From Pseudobutyrivibrio sp. (GTDB taxonomy: Bacteria; Bacillota; Clostridia; Lachnospirales; Lachnospiraceae), in NCBI GenBank assembly GCA_017557715.1, contig JAFYYE010000094.1, positions 1 to 6,440 of the forward strand: DNA of 6,440 nucleotides, read 5' to 3'. The notes under the pieces were generated by a model. That model saw only the letters and a program-made list of their open reading frames with translations. It did not search any database and was not told the DNA's origin. Positions 1 to 5,825 of the stretch are shown here, piece by piece. A program made the translations under genes and the position numbers. Position 1 is the stretch's first letter. The number at the start of each line of letters is the position of its first letter.

Positions 1-149
1 CAATCAGCGTGTGGAGTGAAGACTGGCTTATTCTTACCTCTTAAAACCTTTGCAACTTCTGCACAAAGACGACCAAGTGTCTGTCCTTCTGCATCAACTA
101 CATACCATTTTCTCTCAAGCTGAGATGGGTTTGGCATATAAGTATTCAT
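1..149 (-). CDS. rplM: 50S ribosomal protein L13, N-terminal part (cut by window edge)
   Basis: L13 is an early-assembling protein of the large ribosomal subunit that binds 23S rRNA. Only the first 49 residues are visible. They carry the L13 N-terminal signature: ERKWYVVDAEGQTLGRL at residues 12-28, then EVAKVLRGKNKPVFTPH at 31-47. The short leader (MNTYMPNPSQL) before ERKW is typical of Firmicute L13. The ATG start is fixed by a strong AAGGAGG ribosome binding site 8 bases upstream. The gene follows truA on the same strand, the usual Firmicute order, and rpsI would be expected next beyond the left edge. It has its own promoter and a leader of about 120 nt. Identity is near certain; the rest of the gene is outside the window. 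Confidence 0.97.
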   Translation of the reverse strand, partial: MNTYMPNPSQLERKWYVVDAEGQTLGRLCAEVAKVLRGKNKPVFTPHAD

Positions 150-157
150 TGAGAATT

Positions 158-164
158 CCTCCTT
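158..164 (-). promoter_or_regulatory. Ribosome binding site of rplM
   Basis: The minus strand reads AAGGAGG here, a near-perfect match to the anti-Shine-Dalgarno sequence, with 8 bases to the ATG of rplM. It fixes the start codon. It lies 11 bases after the T-run that follows the leader hairpin, so leader structure could affect access to it. Confidence 0.9.
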
Positions 165-174
165 AAATAAATCT

Positions 175-213
175 AAAAAGCTCTAAGATAGTGATGTCCG
201 GGCACTTCTTAGA
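175..213 (-). terminator. Hairpin plus T-run in the rplM leader (possible attenuator)
   Basis: On the minus strand TCTAAGA-AGTG pairs with CACT-A-TCTTAGA. This gives an 11-bp stem with one bulged A and a 9-base loop, CCCGGACAT. Two bases after the stem comes TTTTT. The form is that of an intrinsic terminator or attenuator, although the stem is A+T-rich and the T-run is short. It lies after the rplM promoter and before its ribosome binding site. It could therefore attenuate rplM, stop read-through from truA, or form part of an L13 autoregulatory leader. Firmicutes are known to have L13 leader RNAs, but I cannot confirm a match to that family by eye. Confidence 0.5.
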
Positions 214-277
214 ATGTTATAGTAAAACTCATTTCCGGGCTAACAGAAATAAGTTACCTTACTACATCAGCCGTTAT

Positions 278-306
278 AGTATACAATACGAATCAGCTTT
301 CGTCAA
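278..306 (-). promoter_or_regulatory. Sigma-A-type promoter for rplM
   Basis: The minus strand carries TTGACG (-35, 301-306), a 17-base spacer, and TATACT (-10, 278-283). Each box is one base off consensus and the spacing is ideal. Transcription should start near 270-272. The -35 box begins only 16 bases after the truA stop codon, with no terminator between, so the rplM unit begins directly behind the upstream operon. Confidence 0.85.
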
Positions 307-322
307 CATCAAATTGGCTCAT

Positions 323-1057
323 TTATTCGTACTCTATACCAATCATTGTGAGACCGTGGGCTGGTGCTGTTGGGCCTGCTAATTCGCGGTTACGACCACG
401 TAAAATCTCTAACATGTACATCGGCTCCATCTCTCCTGCCCCCACCTTTATAAGGGTGCCGGCAATAATACGAACCATGTTGTAAAGGAAGCCATCACCT
501 GTGAGACGGATGTGGATAACATCATCTTCCTTATATACCTTTGCGGTATAAATAGTACGAACGCGGGATTTAACCTGTGCTTTTACAGATGAAAATGAAG
601 TGAAATCATGCTGACCAATAAGGTAAGCAGCCGCCTCATTCATCTTATCTACGTCTAAATCGTAATAATAGTGGAAAGTATCCTTGCGCTTGGTAGGGTC
701 TGGCATCTTGCGATTTAAAATCTTGTACTCATATGTCTTGCGACACTGAGCATATCTAGGATGGAAATCATCCTCCACTTGGCAGGAATACTGCACCACG
801 ATATCATCAGGCAGACGCTGATTAAGAGCGAAGCTGATTTTATCAGCGGGCATTCTGGAGTTTGTGTCAAAAACTGCAACATTTCCCAAAGAATGTACGC
901 CTGCGTCGGTGCGGCTTGCTCCGATAATAGAAATTGGCTCCTGCAAAAGATCTGTAAGAGCCTCGTTTAATTTCTGTTCAATTGTCACTCCGTTTGGCTG
1001 AATCTGCCAACCAGAATAATTTGACCCGTCATAGGCCACAACAATCATTACTCGCAT
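323..1057 (-). CDS. truA: tRNA pseudouridine(38-40) synthase TruA
   Basis: TruA isomerises uridines 38, 39 and 40 in the anticodon stem-loop of many tRNAs to pseudouridine, in the cytoplasm. The 244-residue length is normal for the family. The N-terminus has the hallmark VAYDGSNYSGWQ (7-18). The catalytic aspartate is Asp51 in GASRTDAGVHS. Further family blocks are FHPRYAQCRKTYEY (98-111), DFTSFSS (151-157) and GDGFLYNMVRIIAG (187-200), and the C-terminus has AGPTAPAHGL (227-236). The ATG lies one base after the ecfT stop codon, and AAAGG (1070-1074) inside the ecfT end serves as a somewhat distant ribosome binding site. The tight spacing implies co-transcription with the ECF transporter genes, as in many Firmicutes. 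No terminator follows it; the rplM promoter starts almost at once. Confidence 0.97.
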   Translation of the reverse strand: MRVMIVVAYDGSNYSGWQIQPNGVTIEQKLNEALTDLLQEPISIIGASRTDAGVHSLGNVAVFDTNSRMPADKISFALNQRLPDDIVVQYSCQVEDDFHPRYAQCRKTYEYKILNRKMPDPTKRKDTFHYYYDLDVDKMNEAAAYLIGQHDFTSFSSVKAQVKSRVRTIYTAKVYKEDDVIHIRLTGDGFLYNMVRIIAGTLIKVGAGEMEPMYMLEILRGRNRELAGPTAPAHGLTMIGIEYE

Positions 1058-1058
1058 A

Positions 1059-1859
1059 TTATAAAATTACCTTTGCTGAATAAAAAACTATTAAATAAAT
1101 TGCTATACAAATATAAGCCCTCTGATCCAGAGACTCATATTTAAGTGGGCGCATTTTAGTACGTCCCTCTCCACCATTATAGCATCTTGCTTCCATGGCA
1201 AATGAAAGGTCGTTTGCTCGGCGAAATGCTGAGACGAAAAGTGGTACAAGAAGTGGTACCATGTTCTTTGCCTTTTTGATAAGTCCGCCAGACTCAAAAT
1301 CTGCACCTCTTGCCATCTGAGCCTTCATGATTTTATCGGTCTCCTCAATGAGGATTGGAATAAATCGAAGGGCGATTGACATCATCATAGAAATCTCATG
1401 AACCGGAACATTAAACTTTTTCATGAATCCAAGAGATTTCTCCATACCATCAGTAAGCTGATTAGGTGTGGTGGTGAGTGTCATTATAGATGTACCGATG
1501 ATAAGAAGCACCATTCTACTTGTCATAAGCACAGCGTTCTTAAGACCTACATCTGAAACAGTAAAAATCCAGAATGAACACAAAGTTCGTCCTGGAGTCA
1601 AAAACAAATTAAACAAACCTGCTATAATAAGCAAAATGATAATGGAACGAAGTCCTTTAACCATGAATGAAAATGGCACATGGCTCATTTTGATAATGCC
1701 AATGAGTGTTACAAGGACTGCTCCAAAAAGTATTACATTATTTGCAGAAAAAAGTGTGATTATAAAAACCAGCGTAGCAAACAGCTTCACTCGTGGATCT
1801 AGCGAGTGGAGCACAGATTCTGCTGGATAATATTGTCCTAAGGTTATTTCACGTAGCAT
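1059..1859 (-). CDS. ecfT: ECF transporter transmembrane component EcfT
   Basis: EcfT is the membrane scaffold of energy-coupling factor importers. It links the cytoplasmic ATPases to interchangeable substrate-binding S components that bring in vitamins or metals. The 266-residue length fits. LDPRVKL (20-26) is the conserved N-terminal block. Hydrophobic membrane segments lie at about 26-57, 70-90, 105-130 and 245-262, with a further stretch at 155-172. The cytoplasmic coupling region holds the two Ala-Arg motifs that dock in the ATPase grooves: QMARGAD (181-187) and AMEARCYNGG (221-230). The second has Cys where Gly is common. The start overlaps the end of the ATPase gene by 16 bp, which suggests translational coupling. 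No S component is nearby, so the module is probably shared among several (group II) and the substrate cannot be deduced here. Confidence 0.96.
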   Translation of the reverse strand: MLREITLGQYYPAESVLHSLDPRVKLFATLVFIITLFSANNVILFGAVLVTLIGIIKMSHVPFSFMVKGLRSIIILLIIAGLFNLFLTPGRTLCSFWIFTVSDVGLKNAVLMTSRMVLLIIGTSIMTLTTTPNQLTDGMEKSLGFMKKFNVPVHEISMMMSIALRFIPILIEETDKIMKAQMARGADFESGGLIKKAKNMVPLLVPLFVSAFRRANDLSFAMEARCYNGGEGRTKMRPLKYESLDQRAYICIAIYLIVFYSAKVIL

Positions 1860-3616
1860 AAAATCTCTTCCTTTGCCTCTTCTACAGTAGTAGCATCCGT
1901 CTTAACATCAAAGCCTTCTGACTTCAGGTCGTTCATCACATAAGTAACCTGTGGTGCTGCAAGCCCCATAGCTTCAAGCTCCTTGTAATGAGCGAATACT
2001 TCCTTTGGTGTGCCGTCAAAAGCTGGCTTTCCTGCATCCATAACAATAATACGGTCTACATAGTTTGCCACATCCTCCATGGAATGCGAAACCAAAATAA
2101 CGGTATCACCACGCTTCTTATGCATTTCACTAATCATGCCAAGAATATCATCTCTACCCTTAGGGTCGAGACCTGCTGTTGGCTCATCAAGAATAATAAC
2201 ATTTGGCTTCATTGCTATAACGCCAGCAATAGCCGCTCTTCTCTTCTGTCCACCTGAAAGCTCAAATGGAGATGCGAGATAAAACTCCTCTGGCAAACCA
2301 ACAAGACCAAGTGCTTCATAAGCTCGCTTAATCTGCTCCTTTTCATCAAGACCCTGATTCTTAGGGCCAAACTGAACATCCTTAAAAACTGTAGTCTCGA
2401 AAAGCTGATGCTCTGGATACTGAAATACCATTCCCACCTGAGTACGAAGATCCTTAATATCGTAATCCTTGTCGTAAATATCCTGTCCACGATAATAGAT
2501 ATGACCCTCAGTAGCCTTGATAAGGCCGTTTAAATGCTGGACAAGTGTAGATTTTCCACTTCCTGTATGTCCAATAATTCCGATAAATTCACCCTCTTTG
2601 ATAGACAGACTTATGTCGTCAAGAGCTGTCACTTCATAGGCAGTGCCTGGGCTATATTTATATGAAACATGATCTAAAATCAATTCATTGTTTACAGATT
2701 TTGTAGCAGCTTTTGCAGCAGTATCAACTGTTGCGTGTGAAATCTGTGGTGCTTTTCCACCAGTTTTTTGTATTTCAAGAAGACTATCCACAAGCTCCTG
2801 TCTAGTAAGAACACATTCCTGCATAGGAAGACCTGCCTTCTTAAGCTCGTGCGCTAAAAGTGTCACCTGAGGAACATCAAGGCTATGCTCCTTCAAAAGC
2901 TCAACATCCTTGAAGATTTCACGAGGCTTTCCTTCCATGAAAACCTTTCCCTTTTCCATAACAAATACATAATCAGAATCTACAACTTCTTCCATGTAGT
3001 GAGTGATAAGAATAACTGTGATTCCCTTTTCTTTGTTAAGGGTGTGAACTGCCTGAAGCACATCCTTTCTTCCGTCTGGATCAAGCATGGCTGTTGGCTC
3101 GTCTAAAATAATGCACTTTGGCTCCATAGCCATAACGCCTGCGATAGCCACACGCTGCTTCTGTCCACCTGAAAGCTTATTTGGAGAATGACTCTTATAC
3201 TTGTACATTCCCACCATCTTAAGAGATTTCTCAACACGCTTCAAAATCTCTTCTGTTGGAACACCAATGTTTTCCGGGCCAAATGCCACATCCTCATCTA
3301 CAACTGATGCAATTATTTGATTGTCAGGATTTTGGAAAACCATTCCTGCAGTCTGACGTACTGCAAAAGTGAATTCATCATCTGAGGTGTTCATTCCATC
3401 CACAATAAGTGTACCCTCAGAAGGTGTAAGAAGTGCATTGATGTGCTTGGCGAAAGTAGATTTTCCAGAGCCATTATGTCCTAAAATAGAGATAAACTGG
3501 CCTGGTTCTACATTAAGATTAACATGATCAAGAGCAACCTGGATTGACTCCACGTTGCCCTCTTCATCACGTCTAATATATTCATGTACTAAATTCTTTG
3601 ATTTGATAATCGACAT
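1844..3616 (-). CDS. ecfA: Fused ECF transporter ATPase, EcfA1-EcfA2 in one chain
   Basis: This cytoplasmic ATPase energises an ECF importer with EcfT. Firmicutes usually encode EcfA1 and EcfA2 (each about 280 residues) as separate genes; here one 590-residue ORF has both. Domain 1 is EcfA1-like: Walker A GHNGSGKST (46-54), Q-loop VFQNPDNQ (93-100), signature LSGGQ (148-152), Walker B IILDEP (169-174), switch His206, and the EcfA1-typical EDVAFGPENIGVP (108-120) and DEPTAMLDP (172-180). Domain 2 is EcfA2-like: Walker A GHTGSGKST (349-357), VFQYPEHQLFE (397-407), LSGGQ (453-457), Walker B IILDEP (474-479), switch His511. Both sites look complete, so both should hydrolyse ATP. A linker rich in Ala, Thr and Lys (about 284-309) joins the halves. 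The ATG lies 9 bp after the trmL stop codon, with GGAAGG (3631-3636) upstream. The end overlaps ecfT. A tandem CbiO-type protein of another substrate class is a less likely reading, because the EcfA1/EcfA2 signatures and the ecfT-truA context are specific. Confidence 0.95.
   Translation of the reverse strand: MSIIKSKNLVHEYIRRDEEGNVESIQVALDHVNLNVEPGQFISILGHNGSGKSTFAKHINALLTPSEGTLIVDGMNTSDDEFTFAVRQTAGMVFQNPDNQIIASVVDEDVAFGPENIGVPTEEILKRVEKSLKMVGMYKYKSHSPNKLSGGQKQRVAIAGVMAMEPKCIILDEPTAMLDPDGRKDVLQAVHTLNKEKGITVILITHYMEEVVDSDYVFVMEKGKVFMEGKPREIFKDVELLKEHSLDVPQVTLLAHELKKAGLPMQECVLTRQELVDSLLEIQKTGGKAPQISHATVDTAAKAATKSVNNELILDHVSYKYSPGTAYEVTALDDISLSIKEGEFIGIIGHTGSGKSTLVQHLNGLIKATEGHIYYRGQDIYDKDYDIKDLRTQVGMVFQYPEHQLFETTVFKDVQFGPKNQGLDEKEQIKRAYEALGLVGLPEEFYLASPFELSGGQKRRAAIAGVIAMKPNVIILDEPTAGLDPKGRDDILGMISEMHKKRGDTVILVSHSMEDVANYVDRIIVMDAGKPAFDGTPKEVFAHYKELEAMGLAAPQVTYVMNDLKSEGFDVKTDATTVEEAKEEILCYVK
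1869..1874 (-). promoter_or_regulatory. Ribosome binding site of ecfT inside the ATPase gene
   Basis: AAAGGA lies inside the last codons of the fused ATPase gene, 9 bases before the ecfT ATG. It supports the ATG at 1857-1859 and hence the 16-bp overlap of the two genes. Confidence 0.7.
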
Positions 3617-3625
3617 TGGTACCCA

Positions 3626-4123
3626 CTATTCCTTCCAGTTGAGTCTATGTAAATTACCCTCGGTCTCAAGTCCGAGGAAGTCGTTTTGTCTAAGTGCCTC
3701 ATATAAAATTACGGCAACTGAATTTGATAAGTTTAGTGAGCGTATATCATGTCCCATAGGAATACGAACGCAATTCTCCTCATTGTCTACAAGGATTTCC
3801 TCAGGAATACCTGCGCTTTCCTTGCCGAACATTATGTAGCAGTCTGGCTCGTAATTTACCTCAACATGTGTACGCTTGGCCTTTGTGGTGGCCATGTAAA
3901 CTTTTGCATCTGGATTCTTAGCCTTGAAATCTTCCCAGTTATCATAGCGGAACACTTCAAGTTTGTCCCAGTAATCCATGCCAGCCCTTTTGACTGTTTT
4001 ATCGGTCAAAACAAAGCCTAAAGGCTCTATTAAATGTAACCTGGTTCCAGTTGCACAGCAGGTTCTCCCTATGTTTCCTGTGTTAGCTGGAATCTCCGGT
4101 TCATGTAAAACAATATTAAGCAT
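3626..4123 (-). CDS. trmL: tRNA (cytidine/uridine(34)-2'-O)-methyltransferase TrmL
   Basis: TrmL is a small SPOUT-class enzyme that uses S-adenosylmethionine to methylate the 2'-O of the wobble nucleotide in certain leucine tRNAs. The 165-residue length is typical of this minimal, homodimeric family. Visible hallmarks are EPEIPANTGNIGR (8-20), RAGMDYW (46-52), MFGKESAGIP (98-107) and the C-terminal knot region IPMGHDIRSLNLSNSVAVIL (121-140) that binds SAM, followed by YEALRQ. The ATG overlaps the end of the aminotransferase gene by 8 bp and is preceded by AAAGGAA 8 bases upstream. Its 3' end is 9 bp from the ATPase gene, so it bridges the amino-acid and transporter parts of the operon. There is no evident functional link to either neighbour. 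Identity is strong; the exact tRNA target is assumed from the family. Confidence 0.95.
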   Translation of the reverse strand: MLNIVLHEPEIPANTGNIGRTCCATGTRLHLIEPLGFVLTDKTVKRAGMDYWDKLEVFRYDNWEDFKAKNPDAKVYMATTKAKRTHVEVNYEPDCYIMFGKESAGIPEEILVDNEENCVRIPMGHDIRSLNLSNSVAVILYEALRQNDFLGLETEGNLHRLNWKE

Positions 4124-5285
4124 TTCTTAATTCCTTTATAAATTCTTCTATACGGTCCATGGCCTTCTTTAGCGCTTCTAGGGAGTACGCATAAGAAATA
4201 CGCACGTTGCCCTCTCCTGATTCCCCGAAGGCTGTGCCTGGAACCACGGCTACTTCTTTTTCTTTAAGAAGACGAGTACAGAATTCCTCTGAACTCATGC
4301 CGAATTCTGCAATAGATGGAAAAATATAAAATGCGCCATAAGGCTCAAAACATTTTATGCCCATCTTCTTAAAGCGATTAAGGAGGTAACGACGACGATC
4401 GTTGTACTCTTCACGCATATTTGCCACATCTTCATCACAATCACGAATAGCTGTAACTGCGGCATACTGACTTGTGGTAGGTGCGCACATTATAGCAAAC
4501 TGATGAATCTTTGTCATCTGTTGAACTATTTCTGCTGGTGCACAAACATAACCCAAGCGCCATCCAGTCATGGCATGGCTCTTTGAAAAACCATTGATAT
4601 AGATAGTGCGCTCCTTCATTCCAGGGAAGGATGCGATAGAAACATGTCCCTCTCCAGTATATGTAAGCTCGCCATAAATCTCATCTGTAAGTACAAATAA
4701 ATCGTACTTCTTAACAAGCTCTACGATTGGCTCCAAATCTGCCTTTTCCATAACAGCACCAGTTGGGTTGTTTGGGAATGGCATAATAAGAATCTTTGTC
4801 TTATCTGTAATAGCTGCCTCTAGTTCCTCTGGCTTAAGACGGAATTCGTTTTCCTCTTTAAGATTAATAGCCACAGGGACGCCACCTGCAAGGATAGTGC
4901 AAGGCTCGTATGAAACATAGCTTGGCTGAGGAATAAGAACTTCATCACCTGGGTCTAGCATTGCACGAAGTGCAACATCGATACCCTCAGAACCACCTAC
5001 TGTCATAAGCATCTCTGTAAGTGGGTCGTATTTTAATCCGTAGTGACGGGCTAAGAAATCAGCAATTTCAATACGAAGTTCCTTCAAACCAGAGTTTGAA
5101 GTATAGAAAGTGCGGCCTCTCTCAAGAGAATAAATAGCCTCATCTCTTACCTTCCAAGGTGTATCGAAATCTGGCTCACCAACACCAAGCGAAATTGCTT
5201 CTGGCATCTCTGCCACAATATCAAAAAACTTTCGGATACCCGAAGGCTTGATCGATGTAATTGTTTTATTTAGAGGGTTTCTCAT
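4116..5285 (-). CDS. Class I/II PLP-dependent aminotransferase
   Basis: This is a fold-type I aminotransferase that moves an amino group between an amino acid and a 2-oxo acid through pyridoxal phosphate. The 389-residue length is normal. Key residues are visible: SLGVGEPDFDTP near the N-terminus (32-43), FPNNPTG (170-176) with Asn173, DEIYGEL (201-207) with Asp201 and Tyr204 for the cofactor ring, the Schiff-base Lys235 in NGFSKSHAMTGWRLG, Arg243 for the phosphate, and Arg362 in NVRISYA for the substrate carboxylate. It resembles the aspartate/alanine/aromatic group (AspB, PatA, AlaT types), and I cannot fix the substrate by eye. Its ATG overlaps the stop codon of the Lrp-family gene (ATGA), preceded by AAGGTGA at 5290-5296, so the two are probably translationally coupled and the regulator may sense a substrate or product of this enzyme. 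Confidence 0.93.
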   Translation of the reverse strand: MRNPLNKTITSIKPSGIRKFFDIVAEMPEAISLGVGEPDFDTPWKVRDEAIYSLERGRTFYTSNSGLKELRIEIADFLARHYGLKYDPLTEMLMTVGGSEGIDVALRAMLDPGDEVLIPQPSYVSYEPCTILAGGVPVAINLKEENEFRLKPEELEAAITDKTKILIMPFPNNPTGAVMEKADLEPIVELVKKYDLFVLTDEIYGELTYTGEGHVSIASFPGMKERTIYINGFSKSHAMTGWRLGYVCAPAEIVQQMTKIHQFAIMCAPTTSQYAAVTAIRDCDEDVANMREEYNDRRRYLLNRFKKMGIKCFEPYGAFYIFPSIAEFGMSSEEFCTRLLKEKEVAVVPGTAFGESGEGNVRISYAYSLEALKKAMDRIEEFIKELRNA

Positions 5286-5764
5286 AAGCTCACCTTCTCC
5301 CTCTCATCAACATGCTTTTCTGCCATGATAATACCGTGGTCCTTGTACTTCTTGAGTACAAAGTTGGTCTGAGTAGAAAGCACTGAGTCAAGTGGAGAAA
5401 GCTTTGCAGAAACGAAATCTGCTACCTCTCTAAGTGTATGTCCTTCAATTGAAACCATGAAATCATAGCTTCCTGAAATAAGATAAACAGCATCAACCTC
5501 TGGATAGTTGTAGATGCGCTCAGCAACCTTATCAAAGCCCATGCCTCTCTGAGGTGTAACTCTTACCTCAATAAGTGCTGAAACCTTTTCTACACTAGCC
5601 TTTTCCCAGTTAATAAGTGTAGGATAGCCACAGATAACATGCTCCTGCTCCATAGCCTCCAACTCATTCATAACTGTAGCCTGGTCACAACCAAGCATCA
5701 TAGCTAAATCGCTAAGGTCAATCTTACTGTTGTGCTCAATATAAGTTAAAATTTTTTCTCTCAT
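5282..5764 (-). CDS. Lrp/AsnC-family transcriptional regulator
   Basis: Members of this family bind DNA through an N-terminal helix-turn-helix and sense amino acids through a C-terminal RAM (ACT-like) domain, forming dimers to octamers or hexadecamers. The 160-residue chain fits. The winged helix spans about 1-50, with the HTH in DLSDLAMMLGCDQATVMNEL (16-35). The RAM domain spans about 62-140, with VSALIEVRV (61-69), YPEVDAVYLISGSYDFMV (87-104) and a conserved Gly-Ser-Tyr-Asp turn. The C-terminal tail (141-160) is charged. The ATG is supported by AAAGGGG (5773-5779), 8 bases upstream. It overlaps the aminotransferase gene by 4 bp, which suggests local control of amino-acid metabolism, possibly autoregulated. 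No clear operator or own promoter is visible; the 60-bp gap upstream holds mainly a hairpin. The effector is unknown. Confidence 0.94.
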   Translation of the reverse strand: MREKILTYIEHNSKIDLSDLAMMLGCDQATVMNELEAMEQEHVICGYPTLINWEKASVEKVSALIEVRVTPQRGMGFDKVAERIYNYPEVDAVYLISGSYDFMVSIEGHTLREVADFVSAKLSPLDSVLSTQTNFVLKKYKDHGIIMAEKHVDEREKVSL

Positions 5765-5793
5765 AATAAAATCCCCTTTCGGTGCAAGTCTAT

Positions 5794-5825
5794 GATTTCT
5801 GTTTTTCTGAGGAAAAACAAAAATC
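5794..5825 (-). other. 14-bp hairpin between the AIR-synthase-like gene and the Lrp-family gene
   Basis: The minus strand reads GATTTTTGTTTTTC, loop CTCA, then GAAAAACAGAAATC: 14 uninterrupted pairs including one G-U. The first G is the last base of the TAG stop codon of the upstream gene. There is no T-run after the stem on either strand (ATAGAC on the minus strand, TATACG on the plus), so it is not a standard intrinsic terminator. It could protect the 3' end of the upstream message, set a processing site, or (as DNA) be a regulator-binding palindrome in front of the Lrp-family gene. The structure is seen; its role is inference. Confidence 0.55.

Larger units (their letters stand above)
150..271 (-). 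promoter_or_regulatory. 5' leader of rplM, candidate r-protein autoregulatory leader
   Basis: Measured from the expected start site about 7 bases after the -10 box, the rplM transcript has an untranslated leader of about 120 nt, long for an unregulated gene. It contains a possible 5' stem (GGCTGAT at 266-272 with GTTAGCC at 238-244, including two G-U pairs) and a 3' hairpin at 182-213 followed by T's. A 10-base near-repeat, GCCCGGAAAT (231-240) and GCCCGGACAT (194-203), places one copy just after the first stem and the other mostly in the loop of the second. Several r-protein operons are controlled by their own product binding such leaders. That this leader does so is inference. Confidence 0.45.

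Noticed and set aside
216..244. Second promoter within the rplM leader (TACTAT or TATAAC as -10)
   Set aside because: No acceptable -35 box lies 16-18 bases upstream. The upstream TTGACG/TATACT pair is far better.
191..382. Plus-strand 63-codon open frame across the rplM leader and truA end
   Set aside because: It runs antisense through the rplM promoter and leader and into truA. The translation resembles no family I know and there is no good ribosome binding site.
1468..1830. Plus-strand 120-codon open frame antisense to ecfT
   Set aside because: It lies entirely inside the strongly supported ecfT, has no recognisable family and no convincing ribosome binding site. It is best explained as a shadow of the coding frame.
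2215..2490. Minus-strand 91-codon open frame inside the ATPase gene
   Set aside because: It is in another frame over conserved EcfA2 motifs and its product has no recognisable features.
1059..3616. Novel transporter system at the fused ATPase and EcfT
   Set aside because: Motifs and synteny identify the known ECF module. Only the fusion is unusual.
5765..5824. Own promoter for the Lrp-family gene
   Set aside because: Partial boxes such as TTGTTT and CATAGA occur, but the spacing is about 20 bases and the matches are weak, so no promoter can be supported.
5794..5825. Intrinsic terminator after the AIR-synthase-like gene
   Set aside because: The hairpin is strong, but no T-run follows on either strand. 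The T-rich part is in the 5' arm of the stem, so I list it as a hairpin of unknown role.
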